Assembly: GCA_023957115.1 (NCBI GenBank)
Contig: JAMLHN010000029.1
Location: 1 to 51,321, forward strand
Length of the DNA: 51,321 nt
Reading direction: 5' to 3'
Origin: Thermomicrobiales bacterium
Lineage (GTDB): Bacteria; Chloroflexota; Chloroflexia; Thermomicrobiales; UBA6265
Part shown: positions 27,247-35,420 of the stretch, piece by piece
Numbering within the stretch: the first letter of the stretch is position 1
How the letters are laid out: the number at the start of each line of letters is the position of its first letter
The notes under the pieces: generated by a model
What the model saw: the letters and a program-made list of their open reading frames with translations, nothing else
What the model was told of the DNA's origin: nothing
The model's database searches: none
Program-made: the position numbers and the translations under genes

Positions 27247-27906
27247 CTCCCTATCGAAAGCCACCCGGGCATTCGCAACGAACGCCTCGATCAAATCCAC
27301 TGCTTTGACACCGTCCCGCTCCACCCCGCTGCTGACATCCACCCCTACCGGTTCGACCGTCTCGATGGCGGACGCAACGTTTTCTGGATTCAAACCACCG
27401 GCCAGCACGACCGGAAACGACCGGGCCAACTGCGCGGCCAGATCCCAGTCTGCCAGCACTCCGGTACCTCCCGAGGCACCCGGATGATACGAATCGACGA
27501 ACACACGCACCGGCGGATTCTGGCTCGCTAGGACTCGCTCCAAATCCGGAGCCACCGTGTCATAGGTTGCATTCGGCTCCGTCCGTCGCACCAGCATATA
27601 CGGCAGCTCGAGGGCAAGGAGGTCCTCCTCGTTCTGCCGCCAGTGCACCTGCAACAGCGGCAGACCGGCCGCCTTCGCAACGCGGTTGATCTCATCCACC
27701 GGCTCATCGACGAAGAGACCAACGGGCAACGCCTCACCTGTCAAAGCGTCGACGATTGGCCGAACGTCGTCTGCCGTGACCTGCCGCTTCGACGGCGCGA
27801 AGACGAACCCGATCAGATCGGCTCCCACATCGGCGGTCGCCTGCGCTCCGTCCAGATCACGAAGTCCGCAGATTTTGATCAACGGTCGATCGGGCAACAC
27901 GCTCAT
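27220..27906 (-). CDS. trpF: Phosphoribosylanthranilate isomerase
   Basis: Third step of tryptophan synthesis: isomerises N-(5-phosphoribosyl)anthranilate to the ribulose form. 228 residues, TIM-barrel. The catalytic Cys is in IKICGLRD (near residue 13) and the catalytic Asp in FVDSYHPGASGGTG. The phosphate loops LAGGLNPENV and GVDVSSGVE are intact. The barrel motif usually VQLHG is VQVHW here. ATG 27906 overlaps the trpC stop by 4 nt. The C-terminus and stop codon lie within a hairpin repeat. It is the last gene of the trp operon in this window; trpB and trpA are not present. Confidence 0.95.
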   Translation of the reverse strand: MSVLPDRPLIKICGLRDLDGAQATADVGADLIGFVFAPSKRQVTADDVRPIVDALTGEALPVGLFVDEPVDEINRVAKAAGLPLLQVHWRQNEEDLLALELPYMLVRRTEPNATYDTVAPDLERVLASQNPPVRVFVDSYHPGASGGTGVLADWDLAAQLARSFPVVLAGGLNPENVASAIETVEPVGVDVSSGVERDGVKAVDLIEAFVANARVAFDREIPKVETLG

Positions 27907-28751
27907 ACCCGGGCTCCCCGCGGAGCGTCGAGCTTGATCTGCGCAACCGCTGCCGCTCGATCTTGCGCGACGATCAACGACTCTCCCACCAGCACGGCAT
28001 CCATCCCCGCCGACCGCATCCGATTCGCATCCCCGGCCGTGAAAATGCCACTCTCGCCGACCAGCACCACATCCTCCGGCACCATGGCAGCCAGACGCTC
28101 ACTCACCCCCAAATCGACCACAAACGTACGTAGATCACGATTGTTGATCCCAATCAGATTCGCACCCGCCGCAAGGGCCCGATCCATTTCCGATTCGTCG
28201 TGCACCTCGACCAGTACCTCGATACCGATCGAATCGGCAGCCCGCATCAGCTCGCCCAGCCGGTCGCCCGTCAATGCCCCCACGATCAGCAGGGTCGCGT
28301 CGGCTCCATGCGCGCGCGCCTCCAGGAGCTGGTACTCATCGATGATGAAGTCTTTCCGTAGAACCGGGATCGACCCCGCCCCTTCATGCGCAACCTGGCA
28401 AGTAGCCTCCAGATCGGCCAGCGATCCCTGGAAAAACGGCTCGTCGGTCAGCACCGAGATCGCATTCGCCCCCGACGACCGATAACTCGACGCGACCTCA
28501 TCGACCTCGAACTCGACCGGAAACCGTCCTTTCGAAGGAGAGGCGCGCTTGATCTCCGCGATCAGGCTCAGCCCGGGCGCGTGCAATGCACGGCGGAGAC
28601 TGATCGCCGGAACGCTTTTCGCCGCTCGCAGCTCGAGCTCCGCAGCCGAAACGTTCGATTGCCGCTCGTCCACGTCCAACGCGGTGCGCGCAATGATCTT
28701 GTCCAGAATCGTGCCGGTCTCGACCGTTCCAGTCGTCGTCGACAACGGCAT
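27903..28751 (-). CDS. trpC: Indole-3-glycerol-phosphate synthase
   Basis: Closes the indole ring from the TrpF product. 282 residues. Signature segments are LIAEIKRASPSKG near residue 64, DEPFFQGSLADL, VLRKDFIIDEYQ (catalytic Lys), IGINNRDLRTF and LVGESGIFTAGD; all catalytic residues are present. The start ATG shares one base with the trpD stop (TGATG), and its stop overlaps the trpF start. A typical monofunctional TrpC, not fused to TrpF. Confidence 0.97.
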   Translation of the reverse strand: MPLSTTTGTVETGTILDKIIARTALDVDERQSNVSAAELELRAAKSVPAISLRRALHAPGLSLIAEIKRASPSKGRFPVEFEVDEVASSYRSSGANAISVLTDEPFFQGSLADLEATCQVAHEGAGSIPVLRKDFIIDEYQLLEARAHGADATLLIVGALTGDRLGELMRAADSIGIEVLVEVHDESEMDRALAAGANLIGINNRDLRTFVVDLGVSERLAAMVPEDVVLVGESGIFTAGDANRMRSAGMDAVLVGESLIVAQDRAAAVAQIKLDAPRGARV

Positions 28752-29803
28752 CAGACCACCTCCCGTACGAACTTGCGATTCGATGCCGCGATCATCGCTT
28801 CGAGTGCGGCCAATGCCGCTCCGGAATCGAGCGTCGCGTTTGCGATGGCGATGCCGTCCGCGATCGACTCCGCCCGCCCCGCGGCATAGAGCCCGGCGCC
28901 GGCATTGAGCACGACCACATCCCGATAAGGACCAGGCTGACCGTTCAGCACTGAGGAGGTGATTTCGACGTTTCGGTTGGCATCGCCGCCCATGACCGCC
29001 TCCGCCGGCGCGCGCCCGAGACCGAAATCGACTGCGTCGATCTCGTACGATCGCACACCTCGTTCACGATCGAACTCGGTCACCGCCGAGGGTCCGCCCA
29101 GCCCAAACTCATCGAATCCCTCGGACGAATGGACGAAGAGCACTCGTTCCGCCCCCAGGCGATCCTGAGCAGCCGCCAGGCGCGCGGAGACCGATCCGTC
29201 CCCCACGCCGATAAGCTGCCGTTTCACGTTGGCCGGATTCACCATCGGTCCCAGCAGATTGAACACGGTGCGAATCCCGATCTCACGACGCACCGGTCCC
29301 GCGTGACGAAATCCGGGATGATAGGCTGGCGCGAACATGAATCCGATCCCGGCTTCATCGATCACCGCCGCGACATGATCCGGCTCCAGCTCGATCGCAA
29401 CCCCCAGCGCTTCCAACAGGTCGGCCGAACCGCAGGCGCTGGTGACCGACCGGTTGCCATGTTTGGCGACGTTGACGCCCGAACCCGCAATGACGAACGC
29501 CGCGGTGGTCGAGATATTGAAGGTGCCGGAGTGATCACCCCCGGTGCCACAGGTGTCGACCGCAATGACATCGGCCGGTAGTTGAACCTGCCGCGCGTGC
29601 CCGCGCATCGCATGCGCGAACCCGGCGATCTCGTCAACCGTCTCGCCCCGAACCCGCATGGCCGTCAGCAAGGATGCAATCTGCGCGGGCGTCGCCTCGC
29701 CCAACATGATCTGGTCCATTGCTTTTCCAGCTTCGTCGAAGGTCAGATCATCCCCATCGACAACCTTGCGAATCGCTTGTTTGATATCGAAATCCTCGCT
29801 CAT
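28751..29803 (-). CDS. trpD: Anthranilate phosphoribosyltransferase
   Basis: Transfers phosphoribose from PRPP to anthranilate. About 350 residues. The PRPP-binding glycine loop VDTCGTGGDHSGTFNIST is near residue 80 and the KHGNRSVTSACGSADLLEALG segment follows. The LLGPMVNPA motif and the C-terminal LNAGAGLYAAG are present. The start is ambiguous: ATG 29803, or TTG 29815 overlapping the trpG stop (TTGA), which would add four residues and restore the 4-nt overlap pattern of the operon. Neither has a strong ribosome binding site, consistent with coupling to trpG. Confidence 0.96.
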   Translation of the reverse strand: MSEDFDIKQAIRKVVDGDDLTFDEAGKAMDQIMLGEATPAQIASLLTAMRVRGETVDEIAGFAHAMRGHARQVQLPADVIAVDTCGTGGDHSGTFNISTTAAFVIAGSGVNVAKHGNRSVTSACGSADLLEALGVAIELEPDHVAAVIDEAGIGFMFAPAYHPGFRHAGPVRREIGIRTVFNLLGPMVNPANVKRQLIGVGDGSVSARLAAAQDRLGAERVLFVHSSEGFDEFGLGGPSAVTEFDRERGVRSYEIDAVDFGLGRAPAEAVMGGDANRNVEITSSVLNGQPGPYRDVVVLNAGAGLYAAGRAESIADGIAIANATLDSGAALAALEAMIAASNRKFVREVV

Positions 29804-29811
29804 GGCCTCGC

Positions 29812-30429
29812 TCAATATCCGATCAGCGCCGGCTGCACAGCGGCGACCGGCGTCTGTCCAGTCACAGACAGGAAGTTCCCGAGCAGTTGCTTCCCAACTG
29901 GTGTCAGAATCGACTCTGGATGGAACTGGACGCCATAGATGGGATAGTCGCGATGCTGCAATCCCATGATGATGCCGTCGTCAGTTTCTGCCGTAATCTC
30001 CAATTGCTCTGGCAGCGTCTCGCGCTCGACAATGAGCGAGTGGTAGCGCGTGGCAATGAAGGGATTCGGCATTCCCTCGAAGATCCCCTTGCCGCCGTGC
30101 TGGATGAACGAGGTCTTGCCGTGCATCAATTGGGGCGCCCGTATGACCTGTCCCCCAAAGGCCTCCCCGATCGACTGATGCCCGAGACAGACCCCCAGAA
30201 CGGGAACCTTGCCCGCCATATGCTCGATGATCCCAATCGAGATACCGGCCTCCCGCGGCGTACACGGCCCCGGAGAAACGACGATACCGTCGATCGAATC
30301 GAGCATCGCATCGACTTCGTCCAGCGTGATCTGGTCGTTTCGCCGCACGACGACATCCGCGCCAAGCTCGCTCAGGAACTGGTAGAGATTGAAGGTGAAA
30401 GAATCGTAGTTATCGATCAAAAGGATCAC
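29812..30429 (-). CDS. trpG: Anthranilate synthase glutamine amidotransferase subunit
   Basis: Class I glutamine amidotransferase delivering ammonia to TrpE. 205 residues from GTG 30429, which overlaps the trpE stop (GTGA). It shows [15 protein letters not shown], the oxyanion segment [13 protein letters not shown], the nucleophile elbow [13 protein letters not shown] (Cys near residue 83) and the C-terminal catalytic His-Glu in [11 protein letters not shown]. It is complete and of normal length. In some bacteria such a subunit also serves PabB in folate synthesis, but the position in the trp operon makes TrpG the primary role. Confidence 0.96.
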   Translation of the reverse strand: MILLIDNYDSFTFNLYQFLSELGADVVVRRNDQITLDEVDAMLDSIDGIVVSPGPCTPREAGISIGIIEHMAGKVPVLGVCLGHQSIGEAFGGQVIRAPQLMHGKTSFIQHGGKGIFEGMPNPFIATRYHSLIVERETLPEQLEITAETDDGIIMGLQHRDYPIYGVQFHPESILTPVGKQLLGNFLSVTGQTPVAAVQPALIGY

Positions 30430-32021
30430 GACCGACCCTCCTGCGACGAAACCGCAAAACTGCGCTCATCAGATTCGATGCGTTCCGCAAGCTCGATAGC
30501 TCGGATCAATGCCCCCATCTTGTGATAGCTCTCCGCATATTCGCCCTCTGGCGTGCTGTCCGCGACGATACCGCCACCAGCTTGCATCGACGCGATGCCG
30601 TCCTTGTAGACCAGCGTCCGCAGGGCAATGCAGGTATCCATATCGCCGGCGAAATCGATGTATCCGACCGCGCCCGAATACGGTCCGCGCCGATCGACCT
30701 CCTGCTCGGCAATGATCTCCATCGCCCGCACCTTGGGCGCTCCAGAAACGGTTCCCGCCGGAAAACAGGCGCGCAATGCATCGAACGCGCTCATATCGGG
30801 GCGGATATCCCCTTCCACATGCGTCACGATGTGCATGACATGCGAGTATCGGTCGATCTCCATGAACCGCGGAACCCGAACCGTACCCGGCTTCGCGACC
30901 CGTCCGATATCGTTGCGGCCGAGATCGACCAGCATGACATGCTCGGCGCGTTCCTTCTCGTCGTTGATCAGCTCCTCGGCCAGGGCGGCGTCAGCCTCAG
31001 GCGTCGCTCCACGCGGCCGGGTTCCAGCAATCGGGTGGTTGGTCACCACCCCGTCTTCCAGCCGGACCAGCAGCTCGGGAGACGCCCCCACGATCTGGTA
31101 GTCGTTGAAATCCAGATAGAACATGTACGGGGACGGATTGACCGCCCGCAATGCCCGGTAGATCGTGAACGGATGCGCCGGCGTCTCCACGTCCACCCGT
31201 TGCGAAAGCACCACCTGGAAGATGTCGCCGGCGCGAATGTACTCCCGCGCCGACTCGATGAATTCGTGATACCGCTCGATCGACGTATTCGACTCCATGC
31301 GCTGATCGAGCGGCGTATTCACTGGATCATCGCCGGCCGGCAAGCTTCCAGTGGACCGTAGCCGGCCGATGACTCGTCGATCCGCGTCTCCGCCGCCGCA
31401 TATGCGTCTGCCGATCGACGTGTTGTCCGAGAGGTCGAGATGACTGACAACCTTGACCGTCCGCTCCAGATTGTCGAAAACGAGCAACCCATTGACGATC
31501 ATGAACCGGCCGATCGGGAAACCGCGACCGGGACCGTCCGCCGCCGGCACTCGCGGCTCGAACGCGCGAATGGCTTCGTAGGACAGGAAGCCAACCGCTC
31601 CCCCCAGAAACCGGGGCAAGGGCAATCCATCCATCCGGCCAGAGTCATATCGCGTCAGAATCGAGCTCAGCAACGTCAGCGGGTCGCTGTACCGCTCCGT
31701 TCGTATCGCATCGCTCGAAACGATCGTCGCTTCGTCCTCGTCGAGCACGATGTCCAGAAATGGTTCGGAGCCGATGAAGGAATAGCGCGCCACCCGTTGT
31801 CCCCCCTCGACGCTTTCGAGGAGAAAGGCAGGCGCGTCTCGCTTGATCTTGTGGAAGGCGGAGACCGGGGTCTCCGTATCCGCCATCACCTCCCGATAGA
31901 TCGGCACGAATCTCGGTCGCTTTGGCTGACGAGCGAGCCAAGCTTCGATCTCGTCCAGCGACGGCGTCACGCTGCCGCGTGTCTGCATGCGGGGCATGGG
32001 TGCAACTGTACTCTGAACCAT
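30426..32021 (-). CDS. trpE: Anthranilate synthase component I
   Basis: Converts chorismate plus ammonia to anthranilate. About 531 residues from ATG 32021, which has GGGAG seven bases upstream; a TTG at 32048 would add nine residues but lies against the leader terminator. The N-terminal part has [19 protein letters not shown], with the inhibitor-binding LLES element, suggesting feedback inhibition by tryptophan. The C-terminal chorismate domain has [47 protein letters not shown] and [13 protein letters not shown]. It is the first structural gene after a T-box leader. Confidence 0.97.
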   Translation of the reverse strand: MVQSTVAPMPRMQTRGSVTPSLDEIEAWLARQPKRPRFVPIYREVMADTETPVSAFHKIKRDAPAFLLESVEGGQRVARYSFIGSEPFLDIVLDEDEATIVSSDAIRTERYSDPLTLLSSILTRYDSGRMDGLPLPRFLGGAVGFLSYEAIRAFEPRVPAADGPGRGFPIGRFMIVNGLLVFDNLERTVKVVSHLDLSDNTSIGRRICGGGDADRRVIGRLRSTGSLPAGDDPVNTPLDQRMESNTSIERYHEFIESAREYIRAGDIFQVVLSQRVDVETPAHPFTIYRALRAVNPSPYMFYLDFNDYQIVGASPELLVRLEDGVVTNHPIAGTRPRGATPEADAALAEELINDEKERAEHVMLVDLGRNDIGRVAKPGTVRVPRFMEIDRYSHVMHIVTHVEGDIRPDMSAFDALRACFPAGTVSGAPKVRAMEIIAEQEVDRRGPYSGAVGYIDFAGDMDTCIALRTLVYKDGIASMQAGGGIVADSTPEGEYAESYHKMGALIRAIELAERIESDERSFAVSSQEGRS

Positions 32022-32048
32022 CGTGCTCTCCCGGGCGACCTCGGACAA

Positions 32049-32345
32049 ACAAAAAACCCCCGTCCCTCAGAGGGACGGAGGTGCGCTTGCACATCCGCGG
32101 TACCACCCACATTGGAGGCAAATGCCTCCCACTCGACATGTACGGGCTGGTACGTCCAGCCGTCCCCACGCTCCGCGCGGCGGAGACACCGGCGATGCCT
32201 ACTCGATGATCGAAGTCACCTTTCCGGATCGCGGCTCAGGATCATTCCGCGCCCGATTCGCGCCGAATACACCCTCCCCGGCTCGCTTTGCGTCTCGTCT
32301 TCGGCGCGTACTCGCTCCTCTCGAAGCCATTCGCTCTTCGACTGA
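32049..32345 (-). promoter_or_regulatory. T-box leader of the trp operon
   Basis: On the minus strand the T-box core TGGGTGGTACCGCGG (32109-32095) is followed by a terminator stem directly before trpE. Upstream, Stem I is recognisable: AGTA (32312-32309), AAAGCGA (32289-32283) and the distal loop GGGGAGGGTGTA (32279-32268). These match the glyQS T-box layout. The specifier side reads GGAATGATCC (32248-32239). T-boxes bind uncharged tRNA, which prevents termination. Tryptophan is expected for this operon, but no TGG is found at the specifier; GAT, ATC or TGA are possible readings. The bulge TGGT would pair with a tRNA whose discriminator is A (or G by wobble). Confidence 0.88.
32051..32081 (-). 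terminator. T-box terminator upstream of trpE
   Basis: On the minus strand, 32081-32071 pairs with 32067-32057 (11 bp with one G-U) around the loop CTG, followed by TTTTTT (32056-32051). It ends 30 nt before the trpE start and competes with the antiterminator containing the T-box core. Confidence 0.9.
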
Positions 32346-32350
32346 TGGAA

Positions 32351-32379
32351 ATCTTGCTACCCCGCTCACCGAATGTCAA
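32351..32379 (-). promoter_or_regulatory. Promoter of the trp operon
   Basis: A perfect TTGACA (32379-32374) with a 17-bp spacer to CAAGAT (32356-32351; 3 of 6). Transcription would start near 32344 and give a leader of about 300 nt, right for a T-box. The -10 is weak. Confidence 0.45.
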
Positions 32380-32413
32380 GCAACGCCTCCCGCAGGTTCC
32401 CCCGCTGCGAAAC

Positions 32414-32449
32414 CCCCTTCCTTCTCCTGGAATCGGGAGAAGGAAGGGG
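32414..32449. repeat. 14-bp perfect inverted repeat
   Basis: CCCCTTCCTTCTCC (32414-32427) and its exact complement (32436-32449) flank an 8-nt loop. It lies in the 334-bp gap between the trp promoter and the HyuA-type gene. No T-run follows on either side, so it is more likely an intergenic repeat than a terminator. The rest of this gap (32450-32713) has small G+C-rich hairpins but no gene. Confidence 0.6.
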
Positions 32450-32713
32450 ATGAATGAACCGAGGTAGAAACGCTACCCAAAATGAACTCCCCAGTGGTCG
32501 CAACTGAAGATGCCGCCCCACTCGCACCCCACTCCCTCTGGTCGTAGTGGCGGGCGTCTCTGCCCGCTCGCGTCCGAAGGACCCCTACGCTCCACAACAA
32601 AACGGAAAAATCGCTCACTGCCACCCTGCCGGGTAAACGAATCCGGCAATAGCGATCGTCCTGCTACGCTTCGCATGGTTCGAATTGGCGACCAAGATGA
32701 GAGCAAGGCGAAG

Positions 32714-34813
32714 ATGGCAGACCGGACACGAGTCGGAATCGACATCGGAGGCACCTTTACCGACTTTCTCCTCTACGATGGCGAAAGCGGACGTTTCTCG
32801 ATTGCGAAAACGCTGACAACCCCCGACGAGCCGGCTCGTGCGGTTGCCACGGGACTAAGCCAGCTCTCCAGCCAAACTGAGATCCCCGTTCAACAGGTCG
32901 ATCAGATCGTCCATGGCACAACACTCGTAACCAATGCCCTCATCGAGCGCAAGGGCGCGATCACCGCGTTGATCACAACGAAGGGATTCCGGGACGCGCT
33001 CGAGATCGCACGCGAGCACCGCTACGATCTCTACGATCTTTTTCTCGAACACCCTGCCCCCCTCGTCCCTCGCTATCTCCGTCTGGAATTGGACGAGCGC
33101 ATTCTGAGCGACGGTTCGGTCATGACCCCGGTGGACCTCGATCAGCTCCCGTCGCTCCTGGAAACCATCCGCTCCGAAGGCGCGACCGCGGTCGCCGTCT
33201 CCCTGCTGCACAGCTATCAGAATCCGGACCACGAACGACAGGTTTTAGCCCGGCTCCAGGAGTTGGCGCCCGATCTGATCTCGTCGATCTCGTCCGATGT
33301 CGCGCCCGAGATCCGCGAATACGAACGAACCAGCACGACCGTGGCGAATGTCTACGTTCGCCCGCTGGCCGAACGGTATATCGCCGGTCTGCTGGACACG
33401 CTCTCCGCCATTGGGTTCGATGGCAGTCTCTTCATCATGCTCTCCTCCGGCGGCCTCAGCTCACCCGAAGCCGCCGCTCGTTATCCCATTCGATTGGTCG
33501 AGTCCGGACCGGCTGCTGGCGCCCTGGCCGCGGCCCACATCGGCAGGCTCAGCGGTCGCGATCGTCTGCTGGCCTTCGATATGGGCGGCACCACCGCAAA
33601 ATGCTGTCTGGTGGGCGAACAAGGCCTCACGTTCAGCGACGAGTTCGAGGTCAGTCGCGTCTATCGTTTCAAGAAAGGGAGCGGTCTCCCGGTCAGCGTC
33701 CCCGTCATCGAGCTGATCGAGATCGGTTCCGGCGGCGGCAGCATTGCCCGGGTCGATACCCTGGGTTTGCTCAAAGTCGGTCCAGATAGCGCCGGGGCCA
33801 TGCCCGGCCCCGCCTGCTACGGTCGCGGCGGCACGCAACCCACGGTCACCGATGCCGATCTGGTACTGGGCTATCTCGATCCGGACCATTTCCTGGGCGG
33901 AAAGATGCCATTGGATATCGAAAAAGCTCGCGCTGCCATAGCAACCGTGGCCGATCCACTTGGCCTCACCGTCGACGAAGCAGCCTGGGGCATTCATCAG
34001 GTCGTCAACGAGCAAATGGCCGGAGCCGCCCGCATACATGCCATCGAGCGAGGCGAGGACGCCCGCACGTTCCCGCTCTTTGCCTTCGGAGGAGCGGGAC
34101 CTGTCCATGCCTACGGCGTTGCCCGCATTCTGCGTGCTCCGGAGGTCATCGTACCGTTCGGGGCCGGCGTCGCAAGCACGATTGGATTCCTCGTCGCCCC
34201 TATCTCGTTCGACTTCGTGCGGACCTTCGTCGGCCGGATCGACAATCTCGATTGGTCCGAAGTCCGAAGCCGCTTCGAGGAAATGAGCAGCGAAGGCGAA
34301 GCGATGTTGACAGGAGCCGGAACATCCGCCGGTGAGATCGCCTACCAGCGATTCGCCGAGCTCCGCTATGTCGGCCAAGGGCACCAGGTCAAGGTGCGCG
34401 TGCCCGACGGCCCGCTCGATATCTCGATGGCGAGCAAACTCCTCGCCGCCTTCGAAGCCGAGTATCGGCGCCTCTACGGTCGGACAGCCGAGGGAAATCC
34501 CGTCGAAGCGATCAACTGGCGTCTGGTGGCGGCCGCCCCCACACCCGACCTCCCACTCGAACGCCTCTCATCTGGCGCGGCTGCCGGCGACGCCCAAGCG
34601 CTGAAAGGACATCGACGCGCCTTCGTACAGGAAACCAGCCAGTTCGAAGACGTTCCCGTCTACGATCGCTACGCGCTCACCTCGGTCTTCAGCGCCACCG
34701 GTCCGGCAATCATCGAAGAAAACGAATCGACCATCGTCGTCGGCAAAGACGCCCACATCTCCATCGACACCTTCTCGAACATCGTCATCCGCCTCCCGCA
34801 CGCCCTCGAATAG
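32714..34813 (+). CDS. Hydantoinase/oxoprolinase subunit A (HyuA type)
   Basis: ATP-dependent amide- or ketone-activating subunit of 699 residues. The N-terminal ASKHA fold opens with VGIDIGGTFTDFLLYD, and HGTTLVTNALIERKG follows near residue 75. The hydantoinase_A core shows LSSGGLSS, LVESGPAAGALAA, LAFDMGGTTAKCCLV and IGSGGGSIARVD, then the C-terminal domain. ATG 32714 is chosen because the conserved N-terminus begins there; the open frame extends 68 codons further upstream without similarity. Family members hydrolyse 5-oxoproline or N-methylhydantoin, or carboxylate acetone or acetophenone. Its partner HyuB lies 2.4 kb downstream rather than adjacent. Confidence 0.93.
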   Translation: MADRTRVGIDIGGTFTDFLLYDGESGRFSIAKTLTTPDEPARAVATGLSQLSSQTEIPVQQVDQIVHGTTLVTNALIERKGAITALITTKGFRDALEIAREHRYDLYDLFLEHPAPLVPRYLRLELDERILSDGSVMTPVDLDQLPSLLETIRSEGATAVAVSLLHSYQNPDHERQVLARLQELAPDLISSISSDVAPEIREYERTSTTVANVYVRPLAERYIAGLLDTLSAIGFDGSLFIMLSSGGLSSPEAAARYPIRLVESGPAAGALAAAHIGRLSGRDRLLAFDMGGTTAKCCLVGEQGLTFSDEFEVSRVYRFKKGSGLPVSVPVIELIEIGSGGGSIARVDTLGLLKVGPDSAGAMPGPACYGRGGTQPTVTDADLVLGYLDPDHFLGGKMPLDIEKARAAIATVADPLGLTVDEAAWGIHQVVNEQMAGAARIHAIERGEDARTFPLFAFGGAGPVHAYGVARILRAPEVIVPFGAGVASTIGFLVAPISFDFVRTFVGRIDNLDWSEVRSRFEEMSSEGEAMLTGAGTSAGEIAYQRFAELRYVGQGHQVKVRVPDGPLDISMASKLLAAFEAEYRRLYGRTAEGNPVEAINWRLVAAAPTPDLPLERLSSGAAAGDAQALKGHRRAFVQETSQFEDVPVYDRYALTSVFSATGPAIIEENESTIVVGKDAHISIDTFSNIVIRLPHALE

Positions 34814-34974
34814 GAAAAGCCCCACTCAGCGCGCCCCCTGTTGTTTGCTCCACGCACGGGGTTACCATGGGGTCGTGAGCCGAGTCGCAACAGGGGTTCG
34901 AAGTACCTGGCCCTGCGGCCTGAGCAACGCCGCCATCCCCTCCGCAACCTGGCGAAATCAACTCCCCACTACCC

Positions 34975-35004
34975 TTGACAAGATAAGAACATAGGTTCTA
35001 CAAT
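34975..35004 (+). promoter_or_regulatory. Orphan promoter with LexA-like palindrome
   Basis: TTGACA (34975-34980, perfect), an 18-bp spacer and TACAAT (34999-35004, 5 of 6). The spacer holds AGAACATAGGTTCT (34986-34999), a perfect GAAC-N4-GTTC palindrome like the SOS boxes of Gram-positive bacteria. No gene follows for 400 bp. Confidence 0.55.
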
Positions 35005-35162
35005 GCAGATAAGCGGCACGTTTGGTCACGAGCGCGGGCCTGGGCAGCGGTTGATCGTACCCGGGCTGGTTACCCGTCATCCACACTCGGTGCTGGATCC
35101 CGGCATTCGAGGAGCTGGGAGTTAGGATCTTGGAGCGAGGACGAGAACGAATGGCGTTCCTA

Positions 35163-35192
35163 ACTCCTAAATCCCAACTCCCAACTCCTCAA
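35163..35192. repeat. 30-bp dispersed repeat, copy 2
   Basis: Matches 16930-16959 with one mismatch. An inverted, more diverged copy lies at 35108-35127, so the two could form a long imperfect hairpin. Confidence 0.75.
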
Positions 35193-35294
35193 ATGCGTCA
35201 CGGTCGATCCCACCGCCTAATCATTTACTCCTTAAGCTATTCCCAGGTCCCAGACCCACTATTGCCCTGTTCCTAACGTCCCCTCACCCGAAAG

Positions 35295-35323
35295 TTGCGA
35301 CCTTCTCGGGTACCACGTACAAT
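35295..35323 (+). promoter_or_regulatory. Probable promoter of the lipoprotein gene
   Basis: TTGCGA (35295-35300, 4 of 6), a 17-bp spacer and TACAAT (35318-35323, 5 of 6), about 90 nt before the start codon at 35421. Confidence 0.4.
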
Positions 35324-35420
35324 TCCTCATAGGTATCAAATCGCTCATTCCGGTACGCTGTCCGATCAGGTCTTCATCGACCCCGCCTGAAGGCAACGTT
35401 ACCCACCGAGGGGAGTGGTA

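Larger units (their letters stand above)
34814..35420. other. 607-bp gene-free region between HyuA-type and lipoprotein genes
   Basis: I find no credible gene here. It contains a 9-bp inverted repeat (34835-34843 with 34888-34896), an orphan promoter with an operator-like palindrome (34975-35004), a diverged inverted pair of the TCCCAACTCC repeat (35108-35127 and 35163-35192) and the probable lipoprotein promoter (35295-35323). The two frames of about 40 codons at 35003 and 35151 run through the repeat and look non-coding. Confidence 0.6.

Noticed and set aside
32510..32713. N-terminal extension of the HyuA-type protein
   Set aside because: The 68 extra codons translate intergenic hairpin DNA; the conserved N-terminus and a sensible ATG begin at 32714.
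35003..35125. A frame of about 40 codons just after the orphan promoter
   Set aside because: Its ATG overlaps the -10 box, so it would not be fully transcribed. It has no ribosome binding site and ends in a repeat.
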